Below, one piece after another: positions 62,998 through 64,000 of a stretch of 64,000 nt of DNA. Every line of letters starts with the position of its first letter. Within the stretch, counting starts at the first letter, position 1. The notes below the pieces were generated by a model. That model searched no databases. It worked only from the letters and a program-made list of their open reading frames with translations, and was not told the origin of the DNA. A program made the position numbers and the translations under genes. Source of the DNA: Rhodospirillaceae bacterium (GTDB lineage: Bacteria > Pseudomonadota > Alphaproteobacteria > CACIAM-22H2); assembly GCA_022843945.1 (NCBI GenBank), contig JALHMR010000012.1:1-64000 (forward strand), read 5' to 3'.

Positions 62998-64000
62998 ATG
63001 CCGCGTGGTCCAAGCGCAGAGAAACAGCCCGCTTCAGCCGCCTCGCCCAGGACGGCGGGCGGCCGCTCGCAAACCGCGATTTTCGGCAAGCGGGTCCGCG
63101 ATTTCATGCGCCCGACGGTGATGACCGCTTCGGCGGAGACGCCAGTCGGGCAGGTGATCGCCGACATGGCGGCCGAGGGCCGCTCAAGCGTGGTGGTCGT
63201 GGACGGCGGCGGCCGGGTCTTCGGCATCCTCACCGAGCGCGACGTGACGAGGCGGGTGGCCGTACGGGCGGCAAGCGATGCGCCGGCCGGCAGCTTCGTC
63301 AGCCGCCCGGTGCACAGCGTTACCGCCGATGACTATCTCTACCGCGCGGTCGCGCGCATGCGTCGCCTCAACCTCCGGCATATGCCGGTGGTCGATGGCG
63401 GCGGTCGGCCGGTCGGCATGGTCAACCTGATCGACGCCATCGGCGTCGCCGCCGACCAGATGCTCCGCCAGCTCGATCACCTGACGCGCGACAGCACCAT
63501 CGACGGCATGGCGGAGGTCAAGCACGCCCAGGTCGAGGTGGCCAGCGATCTCCTGGCCGACAACCTGCCGGCGCCCGAGATCCAGTCGCTGATCACCGAC
63601 GTCAACCACGACATCCATCGCCAGGTGCTGCAGGCCGCGGAGCGTTCCCTGGTCGAGGCCGGCTGGGGCGAGCCGCCGGTCCCCTACACGCTGCTGATCA
63701 TGGGCTCGGGCGGGCGCGGGGAGAACTTCCTCTATCCCGACCAGGACAACGGCTTCATCCTCGCCGACTACCCGGACGACGAGCACACGCGGATCGATGC
63801 GTATTTCGTGGCCCTGGCCGAGCGCTTCAACATCGATCTCGACCGCGTCGGCTTCCCGCTGTGCAAGGGCCATGTCATGGCGCGCAATCCGGTGTGGCGG
63901 AAGACCGCCTCGCAGTGGCGCGAGCAGGTCGAGCTCTGGGCGCGGCGGCGCAGCCCCGTCGCCATCCTGTTCGCCGACATCTTTTTCGATTTCAAGGCGG
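62998..64000 (+). CDS. CBS-pair and DUF294 nucleotidyltransferase-like protein, cut by window end
   Basis: At least 334 residues, open at 64000. Two CBS domains at about 30-155 (VRDFMRPTVMTA, VVDGGGRVFGILTERDV, RHMPVVDGGGRPVGMVNLID), then a DUF294-type nucleotidyltransferase core at about 225-255: LLIMGSGGRGENFLYPDQDN with G-S-x-G-R and D-x-D. In many alphaproteobacteria such proteins are linked to sodium:solute symporters and signal their state, as the neighbours here suggest. ATG 62998. Confidence 0.85.
   Translation, partial: MPRGPSAEKQPASAASPRTAGGRSQTAIFGKRVRDFMRPTVMTASAETPVGQVIADMAAEGRSSVVVVDGGGRVFGILTERDVTRRVAVRAASDAPAGSFVSRPVHSVTADDYLYRAVARMRRLNLRHMPVVDGGGRPVGMVNLIDAIGVAADQMLRQLDHLTRDSTIDGMAEVKHAQVEVASDLLADNLPAPEIQSLITDVNHDIHRQVLQAAERSLVEAGWGEPPVPYTLLIMGSGGRGENFLYPDQDNGFILADYPDDEHTRIDAYFVALAERFNIDLDRVGFPLCKGHVMARNPVWRKTASQWREQVELWARRRSPVAILFADIFFDFKA

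Overview
The window is high-GC alphaproteobacterial DNA, probably from a Rhodospirillales-like genome: yqeY-dnaG-rpoD lie together, carA and carB are close to greA, and most products look alphaproteobacterial. It has two parts. Bases 1 to about 32,800 are the inside and right-hand part of an integrative conjugative element (ICE). From about 33,070 to the end is ordinary chromosome. No integrase, origin-of-vegetative-replication gene or left attachment site is visible, so the left end of the element lies outside the window.

The ICE backbone runs on the + strand: ardC-like antirestriction gene, a small gene, DUF2958 gene, long ParB-like gene (136-3439), DUF736 gene, small HTH gene, traF peptidase, DUF3363-type relaxase (5219-8813), traG coupling protein, CopG-like gene and a complete-looking mating-pair-formation operon trbB-C-D-E-J-L-F-G-I (11072-22439), then DUF2274, DUF736 and xis-like genes (22451-23351). 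No trbK lies between trbJ and trbL. Cargo of lower GC and unlike codon use sits in three places: a HEPN-like gene (3527-4528), a TIR-wHTH gene with a convergent secreted-protein gene (8904-10793), and a large right-hand region (23416-32573) that starts with an AbiEi/AbiEii toxin-antitoxin pair.

The right-hand cargo holds the most interesting locus. A good sigma70 promoter with an inverted-repeat operator over its start point (31122-31168) leads a tight minus-strand operon: a small protein, an XRE regulator, an ImmA/IrrE metallopeptidase fused to a chagasin-like (I42) domain, a papain-like cysteine protease, a divergent thymidylate-synthase-like protein, a MazG-like helical protein and a membrane-anchored dCTP-deaminase-fold protein that has lost the catalytic residues. 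After a 137-base gap come a protein of the 5-hmdU DNA kinase helical family and an AcpS-like phosphopantetheinyl transferase. Chagasin domains inhibit exactly the papain class of protease, so the two protease genes look like a caged protease and its inhibitor-sensor. They are coupled to a set of pyrimidine-nucleotide or DNA-base-modification-like proteins. I infer a phage-defence or DNA-modification island; no function is proven by sequence alone.

Between the ICE cargo and the chromosome is a 0.5-kb non-coding stretch (32574-33070) packed with hairpins and two opposed terminators. The chromosome then carries lysR-trxB, a threonine-dehydratase-like gene, a VOC gene, an ELM1-like gene, an Lrp regulator, a chromate-resistance operon (ChrB-DUF1127 fusion, SOD-rhodanese fusion, ChrB, ChrA), a TylF-like methyltransferase, greA, carB and carA separated by a DUF559 gene flanked by REP-like inverted repeats, yqeY-dnaG-rpoD, a tRNA with CAU anticodon, and finally a sodium:solute symporter locus with DUF4212, a FixJ-like response regulator and a CBS-DUF294 protein cut by the window end.
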